DNA of 64,000 nt from Brevibacterium jeotgali (GCF_900169175.1 NZ_FXZM01000001.1:186001-250000); one strand, 5' to 3'. Shown: positions 31,785-40,669, counted from the stretch's first letter. Notes: a model not told the origin generated them from the sequence alone. Program-made: numbers and translations.

Positions 31785-32462
31785 GTGGACATCGAAGTCG
31801 TACGCAGGGCCCCGCTCTTCGCCGGGCTCGACGACGAGGCGACCAGTGCGCTGCTCAAATTCATGAAGCCGCGCAGCGTCCGACGCGGGACAGTGCTCTT
31901 CCGCGAGGGCGATGCGGGCGATGAGCTGTACATCGTCGCGACCGGCAAGCTCAAGGTCGGCCGCGAGTCGCCCGACGGCCGCGAGAACCTCCTGTCAGTC
32001 GTGGGGCCCAGCGAGATCATCGGCGAGCTGTCGCTGTTCGATCCGGGCCCGCGCTCCTCCAACGTGACCGCGGTGTCGCAGACTGAGCTGCTGAGCCTCC
32101 GACACGAGGACCTCACCACGTGGCTCGAAGAACGGCCCAAGGCCGGTTTGAATCTGCTGCGCGCCCTGGCGATCCGCCTGCGACGCACGAACGACACGGT
32201 GGGCGACCTGGTCTTCCAGGACGTCCCCGGTCGTGTCGCGAAGGCCCTGCTCGATCTGGCGGACCGCTTCGGCCAGCCCACGCAGGACGGCACCCATGTC
32301 GCCCACGACCTCACGCAGGAAGAGCTCGCCCAGCTGGTCGGCGCGTCCCGTGAGACGGTGAACAAGGCCCTCGCCGACTTCGCGCAGCGCGGCTGGTTGC
32401 GCCTGGAGGCCCGCGCCGTCGTCCTCCTGGACGTCGACCGCCTGCGCCACCGCGCCGCCTGA
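31785..32462 (+). CDS. crp: Crp/Fnr-family global regulator (GlxR-like)
   Basis: The 225-residue protein is the cAMP-responsive regulator of actinobacteria (GlxR in Corynebacterium, Crp/Rv3676 in Mycobacterium). Residues 1-115 are the cyclic-nucleotide fold with the phosphate-binding cassette GELSLFDPGPRSSNVTA. The C-terminal winged helix has QEELAQLVGASRETVNKALADF, where the Arg and Glu contact TGTGA half-sites. Start GTG 31785 has a perfect AGGAGG six bases upstream (31773-31778). TAGATT at 31745-31750 may be the -10. Unlike many neighbours this gene has a proper leader. It diverges from nth, as in mycobacteria. A strong hairpin follows. Confidence 0.93.
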   Translation: MDIEVVRRAPLFAGLDDEATSALLKFMKPRSVRRGTVLFREGDAGDELYIVATGKLKVGRESPDGRENLLSVVGPSEIIGELSLFDPGPRSSNVTAVSQTELLSLRHEDLTTWLEERPKAGLNLLRALAIRLRRTNDTVGDLVFQDVPGRVAKALLDLADRFGQPTQDGTHVAHDLTQEELAQLVGASRETVNKALADFAQRGWLRLEARAVVLLDVDRLRHRAA

Positions 32463-32500
32463 CACCAGTACAGGAGTATCGGTGCAGGACCACCTGCACA

Positions 32501-32547
32501 GACGCCGAGGCCGTGGTCACCCTCCCGGTGACCACGGCCTCGGCGTC
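32501..32547. terminator. Bidirectional hairpin terminator between crp and the MBL-fold gene
   Basis: A perfect 21-bp inverted repeat (32501-32521 and 32527-32547) with a five-base loop lies between two convergent genes. Confidence 0.85.
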
Positions 32548-32572
32548 TGCGGCTGTGCGTGCGCCTGAGGGG

Positions 32573-33379
32573 TCAGCCCTCCAGCGACTCGATGTAGGCG
32601 AGCTGAGAACGGACGATCTGCAGGGCCGCCGGCTTCACGGAATCGGGGACGTCCGCGTAGACGACGTCCGCGACCTCCTCCGCCGTCGTGCGACCGCTCG
32701 CGAGCACGTCCTGCACCTGGCTGATGCGTTCCCGGCGATGGGAGAGATAGTGCGCGAGCAGGTCGCGCACGTCCTCCCGCTGCTCTCCGTGAGCCGGCGC
32801 GATGGTCGTGACGGCCCCTGCCGCCTCGAGAGCGGTCAGACGCTCGAGACTGTCGAGGTAATCGCCCAGCGATCCGTCCGGGAAGGACACCATCGTCGTG
32901 CCCCGACCCAGGACGGTGTCCCCGGCGAACAGGCGGGAGCCGTGCACGGCCGACACGGAGTCGTCCGTGTGCCCCGGGGTCGTGACGATCGTGAGGACGT
33001 CGGCGTCGTGCGTCCCGAACGCGATGCGCTCGCCGTCCACCAGCGGCGTGGCACCAGAGGCGAACGTCGGATCGACGGCATGGACGGGGACGCCGGGAGC
33101 CCACTGCCCCGCGGTCTCCAGCAGACCGGAGTGATCCCCATGGCGGTGCGTCAGGACGATGGCGGTGAGCTCCGCGGAGCCTACCGTGCGGACCAGCGCA
33201 TCACGGTGCTCCACCAGCATCGGCCCAGGGTCCAGGAGGAGCGCGGACGCCCCGTCCCGGGACCTCAGGATGTAGCTGTTCGTCCCCTCGAGCGTCATGG
33301 GTGACGGATTGTCCGCCAGCACCAGATCGACGCCGTCGTCCGCGAGTGCACGCCGCAGGTGGTCGTCCGCCATCGTCAT
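32573..33379 (-). CDS. Metallo-beta-lactamase-fold hydrolase
   Basis: The 268-residue protein has the MBL metal motif THRHGDHSG (His 78, His 80, Asp 82, His 83), a further metal His in TPGHTDDS and the bridging Asp in FAGDT. The C-terminal 70 residues resemble the small helical domain seen in LACTB2-like members. By position it matches Rv3677c. No signal peptide is seen. ATG 33379 overlaps the RidA gene stop (ATGA), so it is translated from the same mRNA. The substrate (an ester, thioester or nucleic acid) is unknown. Confidence 0.85.
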   Translation of the reverse strand: MTMADDHLRRALADDGVDLVLADNPSPMTLEGTNSYILRSRDGASALLLDPGPMLVEHRDALVRTVGSAELTAIVLTHRHGDHSGLLETAGQWAPGVPVHAVDPTFASGATPLVDGERIAFGTHDADVLTIVTTPGHTDDSVSAVHGSRLFAGDTVLGRGTTMVSFPDGSLGDYLDSLERLTALEAAGAVTTIAPAHGEQREDVRDLLAHYLSHRRERISQVQDVLASGRTTAEEVADVVYADVPDSVKPAALQIVRSQLAYIESLEG

Positions 33380-33846
33380 TCTCCCGCGCGGACCTGCACA
33401 GTGAGCTCCAGCTCCACCGGCGTGCCCTTCGGCAGCGACACGACGCCCACCGCGGAGCGGACGTGCTGCCCGGCTTCACCGAACAGCTCGCCCAGCAGCT
33501 CCGAGGCGCCGTTGACGACTCCGGGCTGACCGGTGAAGTCCGGGGTGGAGTTCACGAAGCCCGTGACCTTGACGATGCGCTCGATGCGGTCGAGGTCGCC
33601 GATCACGGACTTGACCGCAGCCAGTGCGTTGAGGACGCAGACGCCGGCCAGTTCGTAGGCCTCCTCCGCGGTCACGCTGCCGCCCACGGCACCGACCTTC
33701 GGAAGCGCCCCATCGACGAACGGCAGCTGACCCGAGGTGAGGACCTGGTCGCCCACGCGCAGGGCCGGGACGTAGGCGCCGGCGGGTGCGGCGACGGGAG
33801 GAAGGGCGAGACCGCGCTCAGCGAGCTCCGATTCGATGCGATTCAT
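33376..33846 (-). CDS. RidA/YjgF-family protein
   Basis: The 156-residue protein belongs to the RidA family, whose classical members hydrolyse reactive enamine/imine intermediates from amino-acid dehydratases. The C-terminal signature VRSAVGVVSLPKGTPVELEL contains the conserved Arg that binds the substrate carboxylate. Upstream segments (QLPFVDG, NALAAVKSVIGDLDRI) also fit. ATG 33846 has GGGAG upstream. It corresponds to Rv3678c and sits between the DUF4177 gene and the MBL hydrolase. It is longer than the roughly 130 residues of the simplest RidA proteins, as in the mycobacterial homolog. Confidence 0.88.
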   Translation of the reverse strand: MNRIESELAERGLALPPVAAPAGAYVPALRVGDQVLTSGQLPFVDGALPKVGAVGGSVTAEEAYELAGVCVLNALAAVKSVIGDLDRIERIVKVTGFVNSTPDFTGQPGVVNGASELLGELFGEAGQHVRSAVGVVSLPKGTPVELELTVQVRAGE

Positions 33847-33857
33847 GGTGACTCCCT

Positions 33858-34019
33858 TCAGCCCGCCAGCGGGCGCTTCATGTAGGCGACGAGGTTGTTG
33901 CTGCCCTCGGGTCCCGGAACCACCTGAACGAGCTCGTACCCCTCTGCCCCCCACTGGTCGAGGATCTGCTTCGTCGCGTGGATGAGCAGGGGGACGGTCA
34001 CGTACTCCCACTTCGTCAT
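33858..34019 (-). CDS. DUF4177 small protein
   Basis: This 53-residue protein (start MTKWEYVTVPLL) is a member of the small DUF4177 family, with the usual pattern of beta strand, helix (ILDQWGAEGYELVQVV) and strand. It corresponds to Rv3678A, which sits at the same place next to RidA. AAGGAG lies upstream of ATG 34019. It is 11 bases upstream of the RidA gene in the same operon. Function unknown. Confidence 0.8.
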   Translation of the reverse strand: MTKWEYVTVPLLIHATKQILDQWGAEGYELVQVVPGPEGSNNLVAYMKRPLAG

Positions 34020-34130
34020 GAGGTGCTCCTTCGTCGTCCGTGCGGGCTCGATCCCGCATGCTCTGCCCATGCTATGTGTTCGCAGGCAGGAGGGACACCG
34101 GGGACTCAGACGCTGAACTCGCAGACGACG

Positions 34131-34171
34131 AAGCCGCGGGGCCACCGAACGATTCGGTGATCCCGCGGCTT
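34131..34171 (-). terminator. Hairpin terminator after the penicillin-binding protein gene
   Basis: AAGCCGCGGG (34131-34140) pairs with 34162-34171, and an inner CACCGAA/TTCGGTG stem closes on a three-base loop. Only a two-base mismatch interrupts the stem. It lies 47 bases beyond the PBP stop. Confidence 0.7.
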
Positions 34172-34217
34172 CCTCATGGAGGGCCAGACAGCCTGCGCCT
34201 CGAACAGATGGTCGGCG

Positions 34218-36605
34218 TCAGTTCCCGCCCAGGCCGGCGCCACCGCCGCCGTCATCGCCGTCGTCGTCGTCCCCGCCGTCGTCCCCGCCGTCGTCCCCGC
34301 CGTCGTCCCCGCCGTCGTCCCCGCCGTCGTCCCCGCCGTCGTCCCCGCCGTCGTCCCCGCCGTCGTCCCCGCCGTCGTCCCCGCCGTCGTCGTTCCCGCC
34401 GCCGCCTCCGCCGCCGTTTCCGCCGCCGTTGCTGCCGCCTCCGCCGCCGTTTCCGCCACCGGAGCGGTCGCTGCCCTGTGAGCCGCCCACGCTGCCGCCG
34501 GGACGGGAGAAGCCGGTGTTGCCCTCGGTCTTCTGGACCGCGTCCCGCATGTAGGCCTGCCACGTGGCGCCGGACACGGTCGCGCCGTAGACGTAGCCGG
34601 TGACTGCGCCCTCGGAGTTCCTGCGCCAGTCACGGCTGCCGTCCGGGTCACCGGTCCACACCATGGTGGACAGGGTACGAGTGAAGCCGATCAGCGAGGT
34701 CGAACCGACCTCGAAGTTCGTCGTACCGGTCTTCGCCGCCGCGGGCACGCCGATCCCGAGGCTGCTGGTCGTGCCTCCGTTGAAGGTCTGGCTCATCGCG
34801 TAGGCGACGCCCTGTGCGACCTCCTCGTCGATCGCCTGCCTGCAATCAGCCGACGGCACGTCGAGCTCTTCGCCGTCACCGTCCTCGATCGACTGGATGG
34901 GTGTGGGCCTGCAGTACTCGCCATCGGCAGCGAACGCCGCGAATGCGGCAGCCATGTCGATCGGTGCGACCTCGACGGTGCCGAGGATCGACGCGGGGCT
35001 GAGAGCGGGGACGAACCCCGTGTCGTCTGCCGTGTCGAGAGGTTCTCCGCTGCCGTACTTGAGGCCCAGAGACTGGGCGGTGTCGAGGATGCCGCACATG
35101 TTGAGCTGATTGCCCATCGCCGCGTACGCGGTGTTGAGCGACTGCTTCGTGGCCTCTATCGCGGTCATCGAGGGACTCCCGTCGCCGTCGCCGGCGTTCC
35201 TCGGGTGCCACGCTCCGCCCATCGCCGGACATCCGGAGTACGACCACGAACCTGCGGAGAACTCGCGCCGCGTCGCATTCACGACGGTGTTCAGCCCCTT
35301 GCCCTCATCCAGCCATTCGGCGAGCACGAGGGGCTTCCACGTCGAACCGACCTGGAAGCCGCTGGCCCCGTTGTGGGCGCGGTCGACGTTGTAGTTCAGC
35401 TGGGTGTCGACGTCCTCCTCGCCTTCGGCCACCGCGTAGTTGCGGTTCTGCGCCATCGCGATGACGTCACCGCTGCCCGGCTCCACGGTCACTGCCGCGT
35501 GGCCCGCACCGGACGGATCGCCCACGGGCACCCGGTCCTTGACTGCCTCGTCTGCGGCCGCCTGGATGTCGGGATCGATCGTGGTCCGGATCGTGAGGCC
35601 GCCCCGGTTGAGGAACTGCAGCCGTTCGCCCTTCGTCTCACCGAAACTCGGATCGTTCTCGACGACGCGCTGCACGTAATCGCAGAAGTAGCCCATGTTG
35701 CCGGCCGTCGCGCAGCCGTTGGGCGTCTTGTGGATGTCGAGGTCCAGGTCGGATTCCGTCGCCTCCTGGTACTCCGCGTCGTCGATGTAGCCGTGGGTGT
35801 GCATGAGGCTCAGCACGGTGTTGCGCCGCTCCAGCGTCTGTTCCGGGTACCGCTCCGGATTGTTCGCGCTGGGGTTCTTCACGATTCCCGCCAGGGTCGC
35901 CGACTGTGTGGCGTTCAGCTCTGATGCGGGGATGCCCCAGTACCGCTGTGCAGCGGCTTCGACGCCGTAGACGTTGGGCGATCCGGAGTAGTTGTTGATG
36001 TTGAGGTAGCGATGGAGGATCTCGTCTTTGTCGTACTTGTTCTCCACTGCGAGCGCCAGCTTCGCCTCGCGCAGCTTGCGGGCGTAGCCGGATGCTCCGT
36101 CCGATTCCTTCGCCGCCTCGACTCCTTCAGAGTCCTCGATCGCGTGGGCGTTCTCCGCGAGCACGTTCTTCACGTACTGCTGCGTGAGTGTCGACCCGCC
36201 CTGCGTCGAATCGGAGAGGAGATTGTGCACCACCGCGCGGGCGATGCCCTTGAGGTCCACACCGGTGTGCTCGTAGAAGCGGTAGTCCTCGACCGCGACG
36301 GTCGCGTCCTTCATCTCCTGGGAGATGTCGTCGAACGCGACCTCCTTGCGGTTCTGCCAGTAGAAGTTCGCGATGAGCGATCCGTCTGCGGCGAGCATGC
36401 GGGACTGCTGCGCGAGCGGTCGCTCGTCGAGCTCCGCAGGCAGCGCGTTGAATACCTCGACAGCGCCGTCACCCGCAGCGGCGGCCATCCCGACCGACGG
36501 GATCGCGAGTCCTGCGGACACGACTCCGGCGATGCAGCTGACCGCGATGAACTGGATGAGCGCGCTGAGCTTGGCGGGCTTCTTGGATGCGACAGAGGAC
36601 ACCAT
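34218..36605 (-). CDS. Class A bifunctional penicillin-binding protein (PonA-like)
   Basis: The 795-residue enzyme builds peptidoglycan outside the membrane. One N-terminal signal-anchor helix is followed by a GT51 glycosyltransferase domain (VEDYRFYEHTGVD with the catalytic Glu, and QGGSTLTQQYVKN). The transpeptidase has the active-site motif STWK (in GSTWKPL), SLN and KTGT. The C-terminal 80 residues are glycine-rich, then a run of ten DDGG units encoded by a 12-bp DNA repeat. By position it is the PonA2/Rv3682 homolog, but no PASTA domain is visible; the acidic tail takes its place. Start ATG 36605 has TAAAAT seven bases upstream, fitting a leaderless mRNA. Confidence 0.94.
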   Translation of the reverse strand: MVSSVASKKPAKLSALIQFIAVSCIAGVVSAGLAIPSVGMAAAAGDGAVEVFNALPAELDERPLAQQSRMLAADGSLIANFYWQNRKEVAFDDISQEMKDATVAVEDYRFYEHTGVDLKGIARAVVHNLLSDSTQGGSTLTQQYVKNVLAENAHAIEDSEGVEAAKESDGASGYARKLREAKLALAVENKYDKDEILHRYLNINNYSGSPNVYGVEAAAQRYWGIPASELNATQSATLAGIVKNPSANNPERYPEQTLERRNTVLSLMHTHGYIDDAEYQEATESDLDLDIHKTPNGCATAGNMGYFCDYVQRVVENDPSFGETKGERLQFLNRGGLTIRTTIDPDIQAAADEAVKDRVPVGDPSGAGHAAVTVEPGSGDVIAMAQNRNYAVAEGEEDVDTQLNYNVDRAHNGASGFQVGSTWKPLVLAEWLDEGKGLNTVVNATRREFSAGSWSYSGCPAMGGAWHPRNAGDGDGSPSMTAIEATKQSLNTAYAAMGNQLNMCGILDTAQSLGLKYGSGEPLDTADDTGFVPALSPASILGTVEVAPIDMAAAFAAFAADGEYCRPTPIQSIEDGDGEELDVPSADCRQAIDEEVAQGVAYAMSQTFNGGTTSSLGIGVPAAAKTGTTNFEVGSTSLIGFTRTLSTMVWTGDPDGSRDWRRNSEGAVTGYVYGATVSGATWQAYMRDAVQKTEGNTGFSRPGGSVGGSQGSDRSGGGNGGGGGSNGGGNGGGGGGGNDDGGDDGGDDGGDDGGDDGGDDGGDDGGDDGGDDGGDDGGDDDDGDDGGGGAGLGGN
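34264..34390. repeat. 12-bp tandem repeat encoding (DDGG)n
   Basis: Ten copies of a 12-bp unit (core CCCCGCCGTCGT on the plus strand, CCCC starting every 12 bases from 34271 to 34379) encode the acidic DDGG tail of the penicillin-binding protein. Unit length is a multiple of three, so copy-number change would keep the frame. Confidence 0.9.
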
Positions 36606-36612
36606 GGTCTAG

Positions 36613-36618
36613 ATTTTA
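36613..36618 (-). promoter_or_regulatory. Predicted -10 element of the penicillin-binding protein gene (leaderless)
   Basis: Minus-strand TAAAAT, then CTAGACC, then ATG 36605. No Shine-Dalgarno sequence is present. Confidence 0.55.
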
Positions 36619-36677
36619 GCGCCCCGGGCAATCGCAGGGTCTCAGAGTCCGCCGATGGCGCTGCCAGTATGCGTGCT

Positions 36678-37604
36678 TCAGTCCGAACCCGGCCTTCCGA
36701 CCAGCATGAGCAGGCTGACCTCCGGCGGACAGGCGAACCGGACAGGTGAGTACGGCGAATACCCCAGACCAGCGGACACATGCACGCGAGACCGCCGATA
36801 CGAGAAGAGCCCACGAGCACGTGTCCGGTCCAGATCGCAGTTGGTCACGGGAGCGCCCCAGAACGGGACCCGGATCTGCCCGCCGTGCGTGTGTCCTGCG
36901 AGCACGAGGTCGGCACCCGCCCCCGCGAACGCCTCGAGGGTCCGTGAGTACGGAGCATGCGTGACTCCGATCCGCACGTGACCGCTGGGGAAGCGCGGGT
37001 GCGTGTCCGTGACGCGATCGGCATTCATATGGGCGTCGCCCAGACCTGCGAAGGCGAGTGCCGTGTCCCCGACCGTGAGGGAGCTCGTGCAGTTGTCCAG
37101 GTGAGACCACCCGCGGGCCTCGAACGATGCCCTGAGCTCATCGACCGGGAGGGTGGGCTCCTTCGACTTGTCCTCCCCCTGCGTCGTGCGGCGGGTGAGA
37201 TAGCGGGCGGGGTTCTTGAAGGTGGGTCCCCACACGTCGTTGGAGCCGAGCACGAACACTCCCGGCACATCGAGCAGCGGATCCAGGGCTTCGAGCACGA
37301 GCGGCAGCGTATCGCCGCCGAAGTTGTCCCCCGTGTTGACGACGAGGTCGGGCTCCAGCTCTGCGAGCGATCGTACGAAGCGGGATCGGTAGCCCTGATT
37401 CCCCGCCAGGTGCATATCGGACAGATGGAGGATCCGGACCGGGTCGGACCCCGGCGGAAGCAGCGGGAGTGTGTGACGACGGACCCGGAACATCCGCGGT
37501 TCGACGACGGCGGAGTACCCGAAGCCCGCGATGCCCGCGAGTCCGATCCCCGCTGCGATTCCCGCCGCGCGTCGGAGACTGCGGGATGAGCGTGCTGAGG
37601 CCAT
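36678..37604 (-). CDS. Membrane-anchored metallophosphoesterase (YaeI/Rv3683-like)
   Basis: The 308-residue protein has an N-terminal hydrophobic anchor (residues 12-32) and a calcineurin-like phosphoesterase domain. Metal motifs are HLSDMHL, NTGDN, GSND (normally GNHD, here Ser for the first position after Gly and Asn-Asp retained), HAP and GHTHGGQ. By position it is the Rv3683 homolog, always downstream of or beside ponA-type genes in actinobacteria. The best-studied relatives (YkuE/YaeI) act on lipid or UDP-sugar phosphates; substrate here is unknown. Minus-strand CATAAT lies seven bases before ATG 37604, an imperfect match to the leaderless pattern seen elsewhere. Confidence 0.85.
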   Translation of the reverse strand: MASARSSRSLRRAAGIAAGIGLAGIAGFGYSAVVEPRMFRVRRHTLPLLPPGSDPVRILHLSDMHLAGNQGYRSRFVRSLAELEPDLVVNTGDNFGGDTLPLVLEALDPLLDVPGVFVLGSNDVWGPTFKNPARYLTRRTTQGEDKSKEPTLPVDELRASFEARGWSHLDNCTSSLTVGDTALAFAGLGDAHMNADRVTDTHPRFPSGHVRIGVTHAPYSRTLEAFAGAGADLVLAGHTHGGQIRVPFWGAPVTNCDLDRTRARGLFSYRRSRVHVSAGLGYSPYSPVRFACPPEVSLLMLVGRPGSD

Positions 37605-37676
37605 GCGCCCGATTATGTCAGCGCCGCGGCCAGGATTCCCGACCGCGGCGTATGACTCGCACCTCGACGGGGGTCG

Positions 37677-38573
37677 TCACCGCAGCGATGGGTGACGGTC
37701 CAGGTCGGACTCCCGCTGGGTCCTGGCACGTATGTGGCGCCGCATCCGGCGTCGACCGATCAGTCGGCACACCGCATAGATGAGGAAACTGATCGTCGTG
37801 ACGAACGGGCTGATGGGCACGACCGGTGAACCGAGCGCGACGAGGACACCGCCCACCGAGGACACGACCGCGAAGACGACGGACAGGATCGGGGTGACGA
37901 CCGGGGAGGCGGTGACCTGCGTGGCTGCGGCTGCGGGAGTGACCAGCAGCGCCATGACCAGCAGCACGCCCACGACCTGCACGGACAGTGCGACTGACAG
38001 ACCCAGCACCACCATGAAGATCAGGTGGAGCGACGCGACCGGCACGCCGCGGGCTCGCGCCACCTGCGGATCGAGTCCAGCGAAGATGAGCGGTCGCCAG
38101 ATGACCGCAAGGACCACGAGCACGATGAGCGCGGTCACGACCAGCAGCCGCAGGGATTCGCCACTGATCGCGACGATCTGACCGGTGAGCAGGCCGAACT
38201 TGTTCGCCGCCCGACCGTCGTAGAGTGCGAGGAAGAGGATTCCCAGGCCCAGGCCGAACGGCATGAGCACGCCGATGATCGAGTTCTTCTCCGATTCGCG
38301 CACTCCGCCCACGGCGATGATGGCTGCCGCGATGATCGAGCCGACGAAGCTGCCGTGGACGACGTCGAAGCCGATGAGCAGGAAGAGCGCGGCCCCCGCG
38401 AAGGACAGCTCCGCGATGCCGTGGACGGCGAACGCGATGTCGCGAGTCATGACGAAGACTGACACCAGGCCGCCCACCACGCCCAGCAGTGCCGCCGCGA
38501 GGATCGAGTTGAGGAGCAGGGAGACGAGCGCCCCGTAGTCCTCGAATGTGAAGAGACCGGTGAGAACATCCAT
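37677..38573 (-). CDS. znuB: Zinc/manganese ABC importer permease
   Basis: The 298-residue membrane protein belongs to the ZnuB/MntB ABC-3 family, with about eight hydrophobic segments and the conserved loop near SLHLIFMVVLG...VGVLLVMALLVTPAAAA. It forms the membrane channel of the importer with the ATPase encoded just upstream. Its ATG (38573) shares one base with the ATPase stop (TGATG). The C-terminal 40 residues are cytoplasmic and very basic. It completes the znuA-znuC-znuB operon. Confidence 0.9.
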   Translation of the reverse strand: MDVLTGLFTFEDYGALVSLLLNSILAAALLGVVGGLVSVFVMTRDIAFAVHGIAELSFAGAALFLLIGFDVVHGSFVGSIIAAAIIAVGGVRESEKNSIIGVLMPFGLGLGILFLALYDGRAANKFGLLTGQIVAISGESLRLLVVTALIVLVVLAVIWRPLIFAGLDPQVARARGVPVASLHLIFMVVLGLSVALSVQVVGVLLVMALLVTPAAAATQVTASPVVTPILSVVFAVVSSVGGVLVALGSPVVPISPFVTTISFLIYAVCRLIGRRRMRRHIRARTQRESDLDRHPSLR

Positions 38574-39430
38574 CAGTGGTCTCCCTTTCCGAGAAGTATG
38601 CCCGGCTCATCGGCCGGATCCTCGTCGGTGTCGTGATGCGGGTGGTGGTCGTCTCCGCCGACGATGACGAGCCGTCCGCCGACCTCCACGACCTCGATCG
38701 GGCTGCGATACAGCCGGCTGAGCGATGCCGAGGTCATGACCTCACGCGGCGGACCGATGAGGTGGTGGCCGCCCGCCAGGTAGAGCACCCTGTCGACGTA
38801 GGGGAGGATCGGATTGATCTCGTGGGTGACGAAGACGACCGCAGTGTCGCGCGTCCTGCGCATCTCGTCGATGAGCGCCGCCACGCGGCGCTGGTGCTGC
38901 ATGTCGAGCGAGAGCAGCGGTTCATCGCACAGCAGGATCCGCGGCTGCCCGACGAGCGCCTGCGCGACGCGCAGGCGCTGCTGCTCACCGCCGGAGAGGA
39001 GTCCGACCGGCGAGTCCGAATATTCGCGGGCACCGACTGCGTCGATGAGTTCCTCGACCCGATCGCGGTCGGCGCGCTTCAGGGGGCCCATCCCCCACCG
39101 GTGCCCGTTGAGGCCCATGCGGATGAGATCGCGACCCCGCATCGGGGTATCGCGATCCATGCCCTTCTGCTGCGGAATGTAGCCGAGGTCGCCGTCACCG
39201 GTGCGCGGCGGATGGCCGTTCACGCGGATCGAGCCGGCGCGCAGCCTGTACTGCCCCAGCAGTGCCCTCAGCAGCGACGTCTTGCCCGTGCCATTGGGTC
39301 CCAGCACTGCGATGAACTCGCCCGGCTGCACGTCGAGGGTCAGGTGGTGCCACACGACACGCTCTCCGAAGCGCAGCTCCGCGTCGGAGAGCTCCAGGAC
39401 CGGCTCGCGGACGGGCGGCGCATCTGTCAT
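38573..39430 (-). CDS. znuC: Zinc/manganese ABC importer ATPase
   Basis: The 285-residue ATPase energises metal uptake. Walker A is GPNGTGKT, the signature is LSGGEQQRLRVAQAL, Walker B is ILLCDEPLLSLD and the switch His lies in FVTHEIN. The C-terminal tail contains DDHHPHHD, a His cluster suited to metal binding and often found in zinc systems. ATG 39430 overlaps the znuA stop (ATGA); an in-frame upstream codon would overlap znuA further and is not preferred. Confidence 0.92.
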   Translation of the reverse strand: MTDAPPVREPVLELSDAELRFGERVVWHHLTLDVQPGEFIAVLGPNGTGKTSLLRALLGQYRLRAGSIRVNGHPPRTGDGDLGYIPQQKGMDRDTPMRGRDLIRMGLNGHRWGMGPLKRADRDRVEELIDAVGAREYSDSPVGLLSGGEQQRLRVAQALVGQPRILLCDEPLLSLDMQHQRRVAALIDEMRRTRDTAVVFVTHEINPILPYVDRVLYLAGGHHLIGPPREVMTSASLSRLYRSPIEVVEVGGRLVIVGGDDHHPHHDTDEDPADEPGILLGKGDH

Positions 39431-40518
39431 GCGATCGCCTGCTCCACGGCGTCGACGGTCTCCGTCATCCACGTGACGTAGTCGGTGCCCTCGGGCATCG
39501 TCTCGGTCACCTCGACGACGGGGATGCCGCTGCTGTCGGCCTCGGCACGGAGCGCGTCCGCCTGGGGGCCCGAGGTCTGGGTGTTGTACGCGAATACGCT
39601 CACGTCATCGTCAAGCGCCTCCGTCGCCTCCTGCAGGACGATCGGCGAGACGTCCGAGCCCATCTCGACGGCGGACACGAACTGGTCGGGGACGACGTTC
39701 GTGAGTCCGAGGTCCTCGAAGAGCCACAGCGCGACGGGTTCGGTCACTGCGGCGTTCTCGCCCCCGTGGGAATCAGCGAGGTCTGCGATCCGGTCGTCCA
39801 GCTCCGTGAGCTCCCCGCGCGCCGCATCGGCGTTCGCGGTGACGGTCTCCGCACTGTCGGGGACCGCTTCTGCGAGGTGGGACTCGATCTCGTCGACCAG
39901 GGCGATCATGGTCGGGACGGAGTACCAGACGTGTTCATTGAACGATCCGTGGTCGTGGCCCTCGTGGTCGTGGGCGTCCTCGCCCTCGCCGGACTCTTCG
40001 TGATCGTGGCCCTCATGGTCGTGAGCGTCCTCGCCCTCGCCGGACTCTTCGTGATCGTGGCCCTCATGGTCGTGAGCGTCCTCGCCCTCGCCGGACTCTT
40101 CGTGGTCGTGAGCATGGTCGTGGTCGTGTCCGTTCGCTGCTGCTTCCTCGGCACCGGGGAGATCCGAGGTCGCGACTGCATCGATGACGTCGGGATCCTC
40201 GTCGATCGCGTCGAGCATCGTCGTCATGAAGGCGTCGTACCCTCCTCCGTTCATGACGACGACGTCAGCGCGCGACAGCTCCAGCTGATCGCGGGCGGTC
40301 GCCTCGTACTCGTGGGGGTCCTGTGCGGCATCATCGATGATCGGGACGACGTCGACCGCGTCGCCTGCGACTGCTTCGACGAGAGAGGCGTAGACGTTCG
40401 TCGAGGTGACCACTGTCGTGCTGCTGTCGCCATCGGCCGCACCCGCGCCGGAGCCACAGCCCGCCAGCACCAGACCGGAGGCGGACAGGAGTGCGAGGAA
40501 TGCAGGCGAACGGCGCAT
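39427..40518 (-). CDS. znuA: Zinc ABC importer substrate-binding lipoprotein
   Basis: The 363-residue protein captures metal outside the membrane. It has a lipoprotein signal with lipobox LAGC, then the ZnuA fold (TSTNVYASLVEAVAG; DPHEYEATARD with a metal His; NEHVWYS with a metal His). Between the first two ligands lies a large His/Asp/Glu-rich loop made of three nearly identical 17-residue repeats (EESGEGEDAHDHEGHDH), plus HDHDHAHDH. Such loops mark zinc-specific binding proteins. AAAGG precedes ATG 40518. It leads the znuACB operon. No clear Zur box is seen upstream. Confidence 0.93.
   Translation of the reverse strand: MRRSPAFLALLSASGLVLAGCGSGAGAADGDSSTTVVTSTNVYASLVEAVAGDAVDVVPIIDDAAQDPHEYEATARDQLELSRADVVVMNGGGYDAFMTTMLDAIDEDPDVIDAVATSDLPGAEEAAANGHDHDHAHDHEESGEGEDAHDHEGHDHEESGEGEDAHDHEGHDHEESGEGEDAHDHEGHDHGSFNEHVWYSVPTMIALVDEIESHLAEAVPDSAETVTANADAARGELTELDDRIADLADSHGGENAAVTEPVALWLFEDLGLTNVVPDQFVSAVEMGSDVSPIVLQEATEALDDDVSVFAYNTQTSGPQADALRAEADSSGIPVVEVTETMPEGTDYVTWMTETVDAVEQAIA
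39959..40111. repeat. Three 51-bp direct repeats inside znuA
   Basis: Units begin at 39959, 40010 and 40061 and differ at only a few bases. They encode the His-rich loop. In-frame expansion or loss by recombination would change the number of metal-binding clusters without breaking the protein. Confidence 0.9.
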
Positions 40519-40669
40519 TGGTGGAGCCTTTCCAGGGGGTCAGTGACATCGGCGGCCCGGTCTTCCGCAGAAGATCGCGCATACTGCTGTCAGGCTACGC
40601 CGGGCCCCAGGCCGGGACTAATGCAGATATGTCGATGTTTCGATGCGGTCACCCCGTCGTCATAATGCC
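40519..40669. other. Upstream region of znuA
   Basis: No gene is seen here. The minus strand contains a direct repeat of CATCGA (near 40633-40655) within a locally AT-richer stretch that could hold the znuA promoter and a metal-regulator site. No canonical AT-rich Zur palindrome is recognisable. Confidence 0.3.

Noticed and set aside
34264..34390. CRISPR array
   Set aside because: The 12-bp units have no spacers and lie inside the PBP reading frame as a coding minisatellite.
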